Assembly: GCF_004364165.1 (NCBI RefSeq)
Contig: NZ_SOAY01000010.1
Span: 62,001 to 126,000 of the forward strand
Direction of reading: 5' to 3'
Origin: Maribacter spongiicola
Lineage (GTDB): Bacteria > Bacteroidota > Bacteroidia > Flavobacteriales > Flavobacteriaceae
Length of the DNA: 64,000 nucleotides
This document shows positions 63,598 through 64,000 of this stretch, piece after piece. Both the position numbers and the translations under genes were made by a program. Position 1 is the first letter of the stretch. Every line of letters begins with the position of its first letter. The notes beneath the pieces are model-generated. The model saw only the letters and a program-made list of their open reading frames with translations, was not told where the DNA came from and ran no database searches.

Positions 63598-64000
63598 ATG
63601 AGCTATTTAGATATAAAATCAAAAGATATACAACCAATCGTTGATGAATTGAACATATTGTTGGCAGATTACAATTTGTACTACCAAAATCTCAGAGGTT
63701 ACCACTGGAATGTTTCCGGAAAGAACTTTTTTGACCTTCATATTAAGTTCGAAGAACTCTATACCGATGCAAGAATTAAAATCGATGAAATTGCTGAGCG
63801 TATCTTAACTCTAAGACATAACCCAACTAGCGAGTTTTCAAAATATTTTGAAATGTCATCTATTAAAGAAACATCTTCTCTAATTGCAGATACCGATATG
63901 GTAGACCACATTTTAGATCAACATGAGATTTTGTTGAAGCAAATGAACAAGGTAATTAAGAAAGCTGAAGCTGGCGGTGATGAAGGAACTATTGATATGA
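63598..64000 (+). CDS. dps: Dps-type ferritin-like DNA-protection protein (partial, N-terminal 134 residues)
   Basis: Starts MSYLDIKSKDIQPIVDELN and is cut by the window end. LNILLADYNLYYQNLRGYHWNVSGKNFFDLHIKFEELYTDARIKIDEIAERIL contains the Dps ferroxidase-site residues (His in YHWN, and His/Asp/Glu downstream). Binds DNA and stores iron in starvation and oxidative stress. Confidence 0.93.
   Translation, partial: MSYLDIKSKDIQPIVDELNILLADYNLYYQNLRGYHWNVSGKNFFDLHIKFEELYTDARIKIDEIAERILTLRHNPTSEFSKYFEMSSIKETSSLIADTDMVDHILDQHEILLKQMNKVIKKAEAGGDEGTIDM

Overview
The window looks like a chromosomal segment of a marine-type Flavobacteriaceae (Bacteroidota); a Maribacter/Zobellia/Arenibacter-like genus is my guess. 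Evidence: low GC, almost no Shine-Dalgarno sequences, promoters of the Bacteroidota form TTG-N19-TAnnTTTG (best before asd at 31364-31393), many short lipoproteins, and characteristic neighbourhoods such as pdxA-DUF177-rpmF-fabH-accB-accC. There is no rRNA operon, CRISPR array, insertion sequence or prophage. One intact tRNA, tRNA-Ala(GGC), is present.

Layout. 1-9.4 kb is an accessory strip, mostly on the minus strand. It starts with the N-terminal third of a reverse transcriptase of the Abi/unknown-group type, often linked to phage defence. Small lipoproteins, two serine hydrolases, a SigZ-type sigma factor and a PhzF-like enzyme follow, separated by a three-copy dispersed repeat and heptamer tandem repeats. 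9.4-10 kb holds tRNA-Ala and a 113-bp-period array of tRNA-derived fragments. 10-16.6 kb is housekeeping on the plus strand (GNAT, MATE, crotonase, QueD, nuclease-family protein, LpxH). 16.6-17.25 kb contains two tandem paralogous small RNA genes, each with its own promoter, an identical upstream palindrome and a terminator. This is the strongest candidate for an undescribed element here.

17.3-28.8 kb is on the minus strand: an MFS transporter, recJ with a frameshifted VOC gene, OsmC, a tandem duplication of a Fe-S uracil-DNA-glycosylase-like gene, HopJ, a copper-linked MbnP/MbnH/outer-membrane cluster and rsmI. 28.9-36.1 kb is on the plus strand: tdk-alr, mscL, asd, a frameshifted prolyl oligopeptidase, an orphan ABC ATPase and arfB. 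36.1-45.1 kb is on the minus strand: GntP permease, a GreA-like factor, a FAD oxidoreductase, and the fatty-acid/ribosome/pyridoxine block. 45.2-54.5 kb has riboflavin synthase, a NagX-like/sodium symporter pair, TauE, a stand-alone PD-(D/E)XK-like protein, a GH3 protein, a metalloprotease and cardiolipin synthase.

54.6-64 kb looks like a stress and envelope region: an ArsC-like protein without its cysteine, an AsmA-like protein, two tandem AraC regulators, a SRAP protein lacking its catalytic residues, a PA2169-type four-helix protein, a DUF2945 protein behind a long stem-loop, topoisomerase IB, a DUF2652 protein and the start of Dps.

Two genes (VOC near 19257, prolyl oligopeptidase near 33591) carry single-base frameshifts that each look like loss of one A. 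They may be real pseudogenes or sequencing errors. All functional calls come from reading motifs by eye; no database search was run.
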